This document shows positions 1 through 6,437 of a DNA stretch of 8,315 nt, piece after piece. This DNA is from an uncultured Blautia sp. (GTDB lineage Bacteria > Bacillota > Clostridia > Lachnospirales > Lachnospiraceae), in the NCBI GenBank assembly GCA_900556555.1, contig USPF01000070.1:1-8315 (forward strand), in the 5' to 3' direction. Both the position numbers and the translations under genes were made by a program. How positions within the stretch are numbered: the first letter of the stretch is position 1; each line of letters begins with the position of its first letter. Below the pieces are notes generated by a model. It made no database searches. It saw nothing but the letters and a program-made list of their open reading frames with translations, and was not told where the DNA came from.

Positions 1-574
1 GTCCGTCAAGTGTCATCTGATCACCTGTGTAAGCGTGGATTGTGCACATGATACCAGACTGGATTTCAGCTAAGTCATTTAATGCTTTCGCCATTGGAGC
101 TAAGCAGTTTGTTGTACAGGAAGCAGCAGAAATGATGTTATCATTTTCTGTTAATGTTTCATGGTTTACATTGTAAACGATTGTAGGAAGGTCGTTTCCT
201 GCTGGAGCAGAAATGACAACTTTCTTAGCACCTGCATCGATATGAGCCTGAGCTTTATCTTTGGATGTGTAGAATCCTGTACACTCCAGAACTACATCTA
301 CACCGATTTCTCCCCAAGGAAGTTCAGCTGCATTTGCTTTTGCATAAATTTTAATTTCTTTTCCGTCTACAGTGATGGAATCTTCGCCAGCTGTAACTTT
401 GTCAGCCAGTTCATATCTTCCCTGTGTAGAGTCATATTTCAGTAAGTGAGCTAACATAGCTGGAGATGTTAAATCGTTGATTGCTACGATTTCAAATCCT
501 TCTGCTCCGAACATCTGTCTGAATGCAAGACGTCCAATACGTCCAAAACCATTGATTGCTACTTTTACTGCCAT
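1..574 (-). CDS. gap: Glyceraldehyde-3-phosphate dehydrogenase, N-terminal 191 residues (runs off the left edge)
   Basis: This is phosphorylating GAPDH, the cytoplasmic glycolytic enzyme that oxidises glyceraldehyde 3-phosphate to 1,3-bisphosphoglycerate with NAD+. The frame begins [15 protein letters not shown], a classic Rossmann dinucleotide loop (GFGRIG at residues 9-14), followed by VAIND with Asp34, as expected for NAD preference. The active-site segment SAASCTTNC places the catalytic Cys at residue 153, and IHAYTGDQ follows near the window edge. The family is about 335-340 residues, so roughly 145 C-terminal residues lie outside the window. An in-frame ATG at 583 sits only one base from the AGGAGG, so the ATG at 574 (ten-base spacing) is the better start. 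The gene is divergent from the histidinol-phosphatase gene and has its own promoter and a structured leader. No internal stop or frameshift is visible. The identification is secure; isoform or gene-copy status is unknown. Confidence 0.97.
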   Translation of the reverse strand, partial: MAVKVAINGFGRIGRLAFRQMFGAEGFEIVAINDLTSPAMLAHLLKYDSTQGRYELADKVTAGEDSITVDGKEIKIYAKANAAELPWGEIGVDVVLECTGFYTSKDKAQAHIDAGAKKVVISAPAGNDLPTIVYNVNHETLTENDNIISAASCTTNCLAPMAKALNDLAEIQSGIMCTIHAYTGDQMTLDG

Positions 575-584
575 GATTTTCATT

Positions 585-590
585 CCTCCT
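585..590 (-). promoter_or_regulatory. gap ribosome binding site that decides the start codon
   Basis: The minus strand reads AGGAGG-A-ATG-AAA-ATC-ATG. The first ATG (583) follows the Shine-Dalgarno core by one base, too close for normal initiation. The second, in-frame ATG (574) lies ten bases away and yields MAVKVAING, the usual GAPDH N-terminus. Confidence 0.8.
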
Positions 591-613
591 AAAAGTGATT
601 GATTTAATGTGAG

Positions 614-647
614 TTCTCTAACAATTTTCAAATAGATTGTTAAAGAA
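614..647 (-). promoter_or_regulatory. Stem-loop in the 5' leader of gap
   Basis: On the minus-strand RNA, UUCUUUAACAAU (647-636) pairs with AUUGUUAGAGAA (625-614) across a ten-base loop. This gives twelve consecutive pairs, one of which is a U-G wobble. It lies between the predicted transcription start (about 658) and the ribosome binding site (590), and no U tract follows, so it does not look like a terminator. It neither overlaps nor directly blocks the AGGAGG. A 5' mRNA-stabilising hairpin or a protein-binding site are both plausible. Its function is inferred; the pairing is directly visible. Confidence 0.55.
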
Positions 648-664
648 ACATCAACCTTGTCCAT

Positions 665-693
665 ATTGTACCTGTTTTTTCTTCAAAATTCAA
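665..693 (-). promoter_or_regulatory. Sigma-A-type promoter of gap
   Basis: On the minus strand TTGAAT (693-688) is followed after exactly 17 bases by TACAAT (670-665), close to the TTGACA/TATAAT consensus. The predicted start near 658 gives a leader of about 84 bases before the ATG at 574. This is the best-spaced promoter upstream of gap, which is expected to be strongly expressed. Confidence 0.7.
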
Positions 694-699
694 GCCCCA

Positions 700-713
700 T
701 TTGAAATTTCAAA
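700..713. promoter_or_regulatory. 14-bp perfect palindrome upstream of the gap -35 box
   Basis: TTTGAAATTTCAAA is identical to its reverse complement. It begins six bases upstream of the gap -35 hexamer and about 30 bases upstream of the -35 of the divergent histidinol-phosphatase gene. The position fits a regulator binding site for gap. The sequence is AT-rich, so chance is possible. No known regulator motif is assigned. Confidence 0.4.
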
Positions 714-741
714 AGATTTCTCAGGTATTTTTATTCATCAT

Positions 742-768
742 GCCTTGAAATAAATGCAAAATCAAGGC
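742..768. promoter_or_regulatory. Inverted repeat embedded in the histidinol-phosphatase promoter (candidate operator)
   Basis: GCCTTGA (742-748) and its exact complement TCAAGGC (762-768) are separated by 13 bases, so the arm centres lie two helical turns (20 bp) apart. The left arm overlaps the -35 hexamer (745-750), and the right arm ends at the base before the -10 (769). A dimeric repressor bound here would occlude RNA polymerase. The regulator is unknown. Confidence 0.45.
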
Positions 769-774
769 TATAAT
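745..774 (+). promoter_or_regulatory. Sigma-A-type promoter of the histidinol-phosphatase gene
   Basis: TTGAAA (745-750) and a perfect TATAAT (769-774) are separated by 18 bases. The predicted start lies near 781, giving a leader of about 30 bases before the ATG at 812. The promoter is divergent from that of gap. Confidence 0.75.
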
Positions 775-811
775 GTATTAAAAATACACTTTGATAAAAG
801 GAGCTGGTAAC

Positions 812-1612
812 ATGTATTATGACTTTCATGTTCATTCTGACTTTTCCAGTGACAGCCGCTCACCCATGGAATCCATGATCCGGCAGGGTATCCATCTTGG
901 GCTTCCGGGTATCTGTTTTACTGAGCACATGGATCTTGATTTCCCAGATGGAGAACTTTCTTTCCTGACAGATCTGCCTTCTTATAAACAAAATTTTTCA
1001 GAGTTAAAAGAACGGTATCAGGGACAGATTGAACTCTTTTATGGCCTTGAACTTGGAATGCAGCCGCATCTGGCCAAAGAACTGCCACAGCTTGCACACT
1101 CTGATACCTTTGACTTTCTGATTGGTTCTACCCATCTGATTGACCGTATGGATCCCTATGATAAGCTCTATTTTCAGGGAAAAAGTGAGCAGGAAGCTTA
1201 TCTCCGCTATTTCGAAGTTCTCCTCGAAAACCTCAAAACATTTTCCTGTTTTGACACCTGCGGGCATATAGATTATGTAGTGCGGTATGGTCCAAACACA
1301 AACCAAGATTATTCTTATAACAAATATTGTGATATCCTGGATGAAATTTTAAAAGTTCTGATTACAAAAGGGATTGGGTTAGAATGTAATACTGCTGGCT
1401 TTAAATATGGTCTTGGACATCCAAACCCAACAGAAGATATCCTAATCCGCTACCGTGAACTTGGAGGAGAGATTCTCACTCTTGGGTCTGATGGACATGC
1501 TCCCGAACATCTTGCTTATGATTTCGATAAAATCGGCAATCTTTTACAGAACTGTGGTTTCCGGTATTATACGATTTTTAAAAACAGAAAACCAGAATTT
1601 GTTAAATTATAA
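812..1612 (+). CDS. hisJ: Histidinol-phosphatase, PHP family (HisJ/HisK type)
   Basis: This predicted metal-dependent phosphatase hydrolyses L-histidinol phosphate to histidinol, the penultimate step of histidine synthesis, in the cytoplasm. The 266 residues match the family length of about 265-270. PHP metal-site motifs appear in order: FHVHSD (H6, H8), FTEHMD (E38, H39), YGLELG (E80), GSTH (H108), CGHID (H152) and GSDGHAP (D227, H229). The frame stays open up to a TTG at 791, but that codon lies upstream of the Shine-Dalgarno. AAGGAG at 798-803 is eight bases from the ATG at 812, which gives MYYDFHVHSD with the metal motif at its usual N-terminal place. The gene has its own promoter and terminator and no his neighbours. 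PHP phosphatases of similar sequence can act on other phosphoesters, so substrate is assigned by family only. Confidence 0.85.
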   Translation: MYYDFHVHSDFSSDSRSPMESMIRQGIHLGLPGICFTEHMDLDFPDGELSFLTDLPSYKQNFSELKERYQGQIELFYGLELGMQPHLAKELPQLAHSDTFDFLIGSTHLIDRMDPYDKLYFQGKSEQEAYLRYFEVLLENLKTFSCFDTCGHIDYVVRYGPNTNQDYSYNKYCDILDEILKVLITKGIGLECNTAGFKYGLGHPNPTEDILIRYRELGGEILTLGSDGHAPEHLAYDFDKIGNLLQNCGFRYYTIFKNRKPEFVKL

Positions 1613-1637
1613 AGTCTGGAAGCTCTGTCTAAAGTAC

Positions 1638-1695
1638 AAAAACGAAGCAAAGACTCTTCTGCCTATTGTCAGAAAAGAGAATTTGCTTCGTTTTT
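1638..1695. terminator. Bidirectional intrinsic terminator between hisJ and mnmA
   Basis: The arms 1638-1651 and 1682-1695 are perfectly complementary over 14 bases. The core is CGAAGCAAA/TTTGCTTCG with an A tract on the left and a T tract on the right, and CTCTT/AAGAG can pair inside the loop. On the plus strand the stem is followed by TTTTTCTTATTTTTTT, ending hisJ. On the minus strand it is followed by TTTTT, ending the iscR-nifS-iscU-mnmA operon. It fills most of the gap between the convergent genes. Confidence 0.9.
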
Positions 1696-1710
1696 CTTAT
1701 TTTTTTATGT

Positions 1711-2796
1711 TTATGCTTTTCCAAGAATAATACCGCCGCCGGCTACATACTCTCCCTGATAGAATACTACCGCCTGTCCTGGGGTAATGGCTCTCTGTGG
1801 CTGGTCAAAAACCACCAGCACCTTTCCATCCTCCATAGGCTTGACCGTACATTCAGCCCCCGGATGATTGTATCTGATTTTTGCATTCAGACGCATTTCC
1901 CTGTCCAACCCGCTGATTGCCATATAGTTTACCCTGTCACAGACAAGGCTATTGACAAATAAGTCTTCATTTTCTCCAATCACAACTTCATTGCTATGCG
2001 GCCGGATTTCCGTCACAAACACCGGATGCCCCATAGAAAGGTTCAGCCCCTTTCTCTGTCCAATGGTATAATGTATGATTCCCTGATGCTGCCCGATTAC
2101 CGTACCATCTTCAAGGACATAATTTCCTTTTGGAATTTTTTCTCCTGTGCTGGTCTCTATAAATCCCGCATAATCATTATCCGGTACAAAACAAATCTCC
2201 TGGCTATCTTTCTTCTGTGCCACAGGAAGTCCTGCCTCTTCTGCAATCTGCCGGATTTCTTCTTTTGTATATGCACCTACAGGCATCAATGTCCTGGAAA
2301 GCTGTTCCTGGGTCAGATTGTACAGGGCATACGTCTGGTCTTTTCTTGCAGTGACAGAGTTTCTGATAGCAAATCTTCCATTTGGAAGCTGTTCTACCCT
2401 TGCATAATGTCCCGTAGCAATATAATCTGCCCCAATCTCAAGGCTTCTCTTTAATAAAGATTCCCATTTCACATACCGGTTACACGCAATACAGGGATTC
2501 GGTGTCCTGCCTTCCTGATACTCTCTGATAAAGTAATCAATAACCTGTGACTTAAACTCTTTACGGAAATTCATGACATAGTACGGGATATCCAGCATCT
2601 GTGCCACTCTTCTCGCATCATCCACAGCACTGAGGCCACAGCAGCCTCCATTTTCTTCCTGTATCTCCTGGTTCTCTTCCTGCCAGATTTGCATGGTCAC
2701 ACCAATTACTTCATAACCTTGCTTTTTCAGAAGATATGCTGCCACCGAAGAATCTACACCTCCAGACAGGCCTACCACTACTGTTTTTTTCTCCAT
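1711..2796 (-). CDS. mnmA: tRNA-specific 2-thiouridylase MnmA
   Basis: MnmA adenylates and thiolates uridine 34 of the Lys, Glu and Gln tRNAs, using sulfur that originates from a cysteine desulfurase. The 361 residues match the family. The N-terminal PP-loop SGGVDSS (11-17) binds [10 protein letters not shown] supplies the first catalytic cysteine (C102; C105 is nearby), and [10 protein letters not shown] supplies the second (C202). [10 protein letters not shown] in the central domain and the C-terminal beta-barrel region ([18 protein letters not shown]) are also typical. It is the last gene of the operon. Its ATG overlaps the iscU stop by one base (TGATG), so translation is probably coupled, and its Shine-Dalgarno lies in the iscU poly-glutamate codons. 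Placement behind nifS is logical, since NifS is the likely sulfur donor. It stops at a shared terminator. Confidence 0.97.
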   Translation of the reverse strand: MEKKTVVVGLSGGVDSSVAAYLLKKQGYEVIGVTMQIWQEENQEIQEENGGCCGLSAVDDARRVAQMLDIPYYVMNFRKEFKSQVIDYFIREYQEGRTPNPCIACNRYVKWESLLKRSLEIGADYIATGHYARVEQLPNGRFAIRNSVTARKDQTYALYNLTQEQLSRTLMPVGAYTKEEIRQIAEEAGLPVAQKKDSQEICFVPDNDYAGFIETSTGEKIPKGNYVLEDGTVIGQHQGIIHYTIGQRKGLNLSMGHPVFVTEIRPHSNEVVIGENEDLFVNSLVCDRVNYMAISGLDREMRLNAKIRYNHPGAECTVKPMEDGKVLVVFDQPQRAITPGQAVVFYQGEYVAGGGIILGKA

Positions 2797-3239
2797 CAGT
2801 ATTCTTCCTCTTCTTCCTCTTCACCTTCATGAATATCTGACTTTGGCTTGGATAATCCTTCTATCTTAATTCCGTTTTTTTCAGCATAGTCCCAAAGTGC
2901 CGCATGAATTGCCTCTTCCGCAAGCAAAGAGCAGTGTACTTTCACTGGCGGAAGGCCATCCAGAGCTTCCATAACCGCCTTATTGGTTACTTTCAATGCC
3001 TCTTCAATTGTTTTTCCTTTTACAAGTTCTGTTGCCATGCTGCTGGTAGCAACTGCTGCCCCGCATCCAAAAGTTTTGAATTTGCAGTCACGGATTATCT
3101 GGTTTTCATCAATATCCAGGTAAATTCTCATAATATCCCCGCACTTTGCATTTCCAACTGTACCCACACCGCTTGCGTTCTCAATTTCTCCTACATTTCT
3201 TGGATTCTGAAAATGATCCATTACTTTTTCGCTGTACAT
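2796..3239 (-). CDS. iscU: U-type Fe-S cluster scaffold protein (IscU/NifU N-terminal type)
   Basis: This scaffold assembles [2Fe-2S]/[4Fe-4S] clusters from desulfurase-derived sulfur and passes them to apoproteins. Family signatures are NAKCGD (C33, D35), FGCGAA (C59) and LPPVKVHCS (K100, C103), giving three cysteine ligands plus the conserved Asp. The C-terminus is extended by an acidic tail, HEG followed by seven Glu and Tyr (137-147), which standard IscU lacks; the total is 147 residues. GGAGG ends eight bases before the ATG at 3239. The gap from the nifS stop is 18 bases and the stop overlaps the mnmA start. No hscA, hscB or ferredoxin gene accompanies it, unlike the proteobacterial isc operon. 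The close link to nifS and iscR marks it as the housekeeping cluster scaffold or one of them. Confidence 0.95.
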   Translation of the reverse strand: MYSEKVMDHFQNPRNVGEIENASGVGTVGNAKCGDIMRIYLDIDENQIIRDCKFKTFGCGAAVATSSMATELVKGKTIEEALKVTNKAVMEALDGLPPVKVHCSLLAEEAIHAALWDYAEKNGIKIEGLSKPKSDIHEGEEEEEEEY

Positions 3240-3257
3240 CCTTATTTCCTCCGTTTT

Positions 3258-4442
3258 TTATTTTCCCTGTTTCCGTACAAAGTCTTCATATAATGGAGAC
3301 AGTTCACGTAATCTATTTACAATTTCTTTAATCTGTTCCAGTGTGTAATCTAAGTCTTCTTTTGTAGTGTCAGCTCCAAGAGATAAGCGCAAAGATCCAT
3401 GTGCAATCTCATGAGGCAGGCCAATTGCCAGAAGCACATGAGAAGGATCAAGAGAGCCTGATGTACAGGCAGAACCGCTTGAACCTGCAATCCCTTTCAT
3501 ATCCAGCATAATCAGAAGAGATTCCCCTTCAATAAACCGAAAGCTGATATTAATATTATTCGGAAGACGTTTCTGTGGGTGTCCATTTAATTTCACATAA
3601 GGAATCTCCTTCTGGATACGCTCAATGAAATAATCTCTTAATTCGCGTTCCTTCGCAGTTCTTTCTTCCATTGTTTCGGCTGCCCTTTTTGCTGCAACCC
3701 CATATCCTACAATTGCTGGAACATTCTCTGTACCGGCCCTTCTCTTTCTCTCCTGTGCACCACCATGTACAAAAGAACGGATTTTTACTCCTTTACGGAT
3801 ATAGAGAAAACCGATTCCCTTTGGTCCGTTGATCTTATGAGCACTGGAGCTTAACATGTCAATATTCATGTCATCTACATCAATCGGTATCTGGCCAAAA
3901 GCCTGGACTGCATCTGTGTGGAACAAAATCCCGTGCTCTTTTGCAATCATACCAATTTCTTTAACCGGCTCGATAGTTCCGATTTCGTTGTTTGCAAACA
4001 TGATGGAAATGAGAATGGTATCCGGACGGATTGCTTTTTGCAGTTCATCCAGATCAATCAGGCCATTTTCATCTACATCCAGATAGGTAATCTCGGCACC
4101 TTTTTTCTCCAGATATTCACAGGTATGGAGAATCGCATGATGCTCGATTTTTGTTGTAATAATATGTCCGCCTTTTCCTGAGTAAGCTTCAAAAGCTGCT
4201 TTTAATGCCCAGTTATCTGCTTCACTTCCTCCTGCCGTGAAATAAATCTCTTCTGTCCTAGCTCCTAAGACACTTGCAATCTGTTCTCGTGCAGTTGTAA
4301 TGGCTTCCCTGCTTCTCTGTCCAATTTCGTAAATGCTGGATGGATTTCCATAGTTTTCTGTAAAATATGGAAGCATGGCATCTACAACTTCTTGGGAAGT
4401 CTTTGTAGTTGCTGCATTATCCAGATAAATTTTTGTTTTCAT
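3258..4442 (-). CDS. nifS: Cysteine desulfurase, NifS/IscS class I
   Basis: This PLP enzyme converts L-cysteine to alanine and delivers the persulfide sulfur to IscU and, by inference, MnmA. The protein begins MKTKIYLDNAATT (394 residues), typical of the family. Visible sites are EHHAIL (H101, stacking on PLP), HTDAVQ (D177), SSAHKINGPKG (K203, the Schiff-base lysine) and GSSGSACTSG with the persulfide Cys at 326. The start at 4442 is chosen because AGGAG (4456-4452) lies nine bases upstream. An in-frame ATG at 4451 abuts the AGGAG with no spacing and would add only MKD. The gene is second in the operon, 47 bases after iscR and 18 bases before iscU. The desulfurase identity is secure; the nifS versus iscS name is a convention. 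Confidence 0.96.
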   Translation of the reverse strand: MKTKIYLDNAATTKTSQEVVDAMLPYFTENYGNPSSIYEIGQRSREAITTAREQIASVLGARTEEIYFTAGGSEADNWALKAAFEAYSGKGGHIITTKIEHHAILHTCEYLEKKGAEITYLDVDENGLIDLDELQKAIRPDTILISIMFANNEIGTIEPVKEIGMIAKEHGILFHTDAVQAFGQIPIDVDDMNIDMLSSSAHKINGPKGIGFLYIRKGVKIRSFVHGGAQERKRRAGTENVPAIVGYGVAAKRAAETMEERTAKERELRDYFIERIQKEIPYVKLNGHPQKRLPNNINISFRFIEGESLLIMLDMKGIAGSSGSACTSGSLDPSHVLLAIGLPHEIAHGSLRLSLGADTTKEDLDYTLEQIKEIVNRLRELSPLYEDFVRKQGK

Positions 4443-4489
4443 ATCCTTCATCTCCTATTAATTCTTGTTTTTGTTTCTATCATTATCAT

Positions 4490-4948
4490 TCATTGATTAC
4501 ATTTCTGTACCTTGATCTGTCCTTTTTCCCGGACTTTGCGGCTTTCTTCTACTAGCCGGCTAAGCATAATAGAATCTACGGTTTCCTGGATACTTTTGTT
4601 TATTTCCTGCCAGACATACCGTGCCACACACAAATCTTCTCCCTGGCAATGTTCATTGTTTCCCTCTCCGCAGGAAACTGCCTCTATACTTCCCTCCAGC
4701 GCCCTCAGCACATCTCCTACAGAGATTTCTTCTGCCGGTTTGGCAAGGCGGTAACCACCCTGTGCACCCCGGACACTCTGAATCAGCCCTTCTTTTTTCA
4801 ATTTACGCATCAGCTGCTCTAGATAGCTATCTGAAATATGCTGTCTTTCTGAAATGCTTTGTATGGAAACAGTCTCTTCATTGTCACTATACAATGCAAG
4901 ATCTATCAATGCCCGGAGGCCATATCTGCCCTTTGTGGATAATTTCAA
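4490..4948 (-). CDS. iscR: Rrf2-family regulator, IscR-like
   Basis: This winged-helix DNA-binding protein probably senses Fe-S status and controls the downstream nifS-iscU-mnmA genes. The 152 residues start MKLSTKGRYGLRALIDLA, an Rrf2 signature. The SISERQHISDSYLEQLMRKL segment (31-50) is the recognition region, and RGAQGGYRLAKP (60-71) is the wing. Three cysteines follow, C93, C101 and C107 (spacing C-X7-C-X5-C). E. coli IscR has C-X5-C-X5-C with a His three residues after the last Cys; here that position is Arg110, so the fourth ligand, if any, differs (His100 is near). The start codon is TTG, supported by AAAGGAGG seven bases upstream and by the exact family N-terminus. A strong promoter precedes it. 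CymR-type function is less likely, because CymR proteins lack these cysteines. Confidence 0.9.
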   Translation of the reverse strand: MKLSTKGRYGLRALIDLALYSDNEETVSIQSISERQHISDSYLEQLMRKLKKEGLIQSVRGAQGGYRLAKPAEEISVGDVLRALEGSIEAVSCGEGNNEHCQGEDLCVARYVWQEINKSIQETVDSIMLSRLVEESRKVREKGQIKVQKCNQ

Positions 4949-4955
4949 ATAACTG

Positions 4956-4963
4956 CCTCCTTT
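4956..4963 (-). promoter_or_regulatory. iscR ribosome binding site supporting a TTG start
   Basis: AAAGGAGG on the minus strand is followed after seven bases by TTG-AAA-TTA (from 4948). No in-frame ATG gives the conserved MKLSTKGRYG N-terminus, so TTG initiation is the best reading. Confidence 0.8.
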
Positions 4964-5003
4964 CTCAATCCCTACTATTTTACTCGGAATTTAATCTGAA
5001 TGT

Positions 5004-5032
5004 AGAATATCATCTTTCCTAAGTTCTGTCAA
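5004..5032 (-). promoter_or_regulatory. Sigma-A-type promoter of the iscR-nifS-iscU-mnmA operon
   Basis: On the minus strand a perfect TTGACA (5032-5027) is followed after 17 bases by TATTCT (5009-5004). The predicted start near 4997 gives a leader of about 50 bases. It is the only good promoter upstream of iscR, and the four genes behind it are close-set, so it likely drives them all. Confidence 0.75.
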
Positions 5033-5036
5033 GTTC
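5021..5036. repeat. Direct repeat AAGTTC with 10-bp period over the iscR -35 box
   Basis: AAGTTC (5021-5026), TGTC, AAGTTC (5031-5036) places two identical hexamers exactly one helical turn apart. The -35 TTGACA of iscR (5027-5032) lies within them. This is a candidate site for autoregulation by IscR or another factor. The match to any known Rrf2 motif is not established. Confidence 0.4.
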
Positions 5037-5075
5037 CGAAAAAGAATATATTAAAAAAAAGGCAAAAAGGATTTC

Positions 5076-6410
5076 ATGCCATTTATGAACAACAACTACC
5101 TTCTAATAAAAGGAACTCTCATCTTAACATTATCAGGATTCATCACAAAAATAATTGGTTTTATTTATAGAATATTCCTCTCACAGACCATTGGTGCACA
5201 TGGAATGGGAATCTATCAGCTCATCTTCCCGGTTCAGACCCTTTGCTATGCACTTACTGTCGGAGGAATACAAACTGCCATTTCCCGCTCTGTTGCTGCA
5301 AAAGCTGCACAGAAAGATGAACAGGGTGCAAGAGATCTCTTTCTCGTTTCTGCTGCCCTGTCTTTCTTTATTGCGGTGTGTGTATCTTTTTTCTTATACC
5401 GTCATGCATCCTGGTTTGCGGTACATATTCTCCTAGAAGAAAGCTGCAAACCTCTACTACAGATGATTGCCTTTTCTCTTCCTATGGGTACTTTTCATTC
5501 CTGTATAAACGGATATTATATTGCCCGGAAAAAGCTGTCCATTCCTGCTGCTGCCCAGCTTTTGGAGCAATGTGCACGTGTTGCAGCATCCTTTCTCCTG
5601 TACCTGATCTGGACAGAAAAGGGAATCTCTGTGACACCACTGCTTGCTGCAGCCGGATTACTTGCAGGAGAACTTGTTTCTATGCTTTTTTCCGGAATTT
5701 TAATCTGCCTGGACTTTAACCGGCACCACTATCATCTTTTACATATGACTTCTCCTGTCCAGCACTTAAAGACCATCTTACAGCTCTCAGTTCCTCTTAC
5801 CTGCAACCGTATTTTGGTCAATGTCCTTCATAGTATTGAATCTGTACTGATTCCCGGACATCTCAGGCTATATGGGCTGGATCAGGTTTCTTCACTTTCC
5901 ATCTATGGAGTTCTCACAGGAATGGCACTGCCTTTGATTCTCTTTCCATGTGCTGTCACCAATGCCCTTTCCACGGTACTTCTTCCTTCGGTTGCTGAGA
6001 ACCAGGCTATCGGAAATCACCAGCATATCAGAAAAAGTGTTTTTCTGTGTATAAAATACTGTCTTCTTCTTGGTTTCCTGTCCACCGCCTTTTTCTATAT
6101 TTTCGGTGATTTTCTGGGTATCCTTCTTTTCAAAAATGAATTTGCAGGAACCTTTATCAAAACATTATCCTTCATCTGTCCCTGCCTTTACCTTTCAGGT
6201 ACTCTAAGCGGAATCTTAAATGGGCTTGGTTCTGTAAACCAGACACTTCTCCTAAACATCCTTGGACTTGGTGTACGCCTTGGATTTGTATTTTTTGTTA
6301 TTCCCCAGTATGGGATTAACGGTTACCTGTGGGGTATGATAGCCAGTGAACTTCTGGTCACTTTTTTGTCACTTTATTTTTTAAAGTCTTATATCGATTC
6401 CTCACTTTAA
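5076..6410 (+). CDS. SpoVB-like polysaccharide flippase (MOP/MVF superfamily membrane protein)
   Basis: This multi-pass inner-membrane protein of the MurJ/SpoVB/Wzx-like exporter superfamily is predicted to flip lipid-linked glycans or peptidoglycan precursors. The N-terminus reads KGTLILTLSGFITKIIGF then YRIFLSQTIGAHGMGIYQLIFP, a SpoVB-group hallmark, and ESVLIPGHLRLYG and GILNGLGSVNQTLLLN are further family-like segments. Hydrophobic stretches suggest about a dozen helices. At 444 residues it is shorter than B. subtilis SpoVB (about 518), and the last helix is followed by only a few residues. Start: ATG 5076 has AAAAGG ending five bases upstream; an in-frame ATG at 5085 is an alternative. 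It is divergent from iscR with no clear functional link. Whether it acts in sporulation, cell wall or capsule synthesis cannot be told. Confidence 0.8.
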   Translation: MPFMNNNYLLIKGTLILTLSGFITKIIGFIYRIFLSQTIGAHGMGIYQLIFPVQTLCYALTVGGIQTAISRSVAAKAAQKDEQGARDLFLVSAALSFFIAVCVSFFLYRHASWFAVHILLEESCKPLLQMIAFSLPMGTFHSCINGYYIARKKLSIPAAAQLLEQCARVAASFLLYLIWTEKGISVTPLLAAAGLLAGELVSMLFSGILICLDFNRHHYHLLHMTSPVQHLKTILQLSVPLTCNRILVNVLHSIESVLIPGHLRLYGLDQVSSLSIYGVLTGMALPLILFPCAVTNALSTVLLPSVAENQAIGNHQHIRKSVFLCIKYCLLLGFLSTAFFYIFGDFLGILLFKNEFAGTFIKTLSFICPCLYLSGTLSGILNGLGSVNQTLLLNILGLGVRLGFVFFVIPQYGINGYLWGMIASELLVTFLSLYFLKSYIDSSL

Positions 6411-6428
6411 ATTTCTAAAGTATTTTTT
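6404..6428 (+). terminator. Weak AT-rich hairpin plus T run after the flippase gene
   Basis: ACTTTA (6404-6409) can pair with TAAAGT (6416-6421) across six bases, followed by ATTTTTTG. The stem overlaps the stop codon and contains only two G/C pairs including the wobble-free C-G steps, so it is a poor terminator at best. The same ACTTTA/TAAAGT pair also occurs at 6371-6387. Confidence 0.25.
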
Positions 6429-6437
6429 GAAAAAGTA

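Noticed and set aside
161..445. Plus-strand open frame of 94 codons
   Set aside because: It lies entirely antisense to the clearly conserved GAPDH frame, has no ribosome binding site and encodes a low-complexity Cys/Phe/Ser-rich peptide.
614..647. Rex-type redox repressor site at the gap leader repeat
   Set aside because: Rex sites read TTGTTAA...TTAACAA with the TTGT half-sites outward and a short spacer. Here the arms are in the opposite order with a ten-base spacer.
791..811. Upstream TTG start extending the histidinol-phosphatase by seven residues (IKGAGN region)
   Set aside because: The AAGGAG ribosome binding site lies inside this extension, and the ATG at 812 gives the normal PHP N-terminus with correct spacing.
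5024..5052. Plus-strand promoter for the flippase gene (TTCTGT, 17 bases, TATATT)
   Set aside because: The -35 is too poor and the leader would be very short. The region is AT-rich, so I do not claim it, although some promoter must exist nearby. No convincing sigma-E-type elements were found either.
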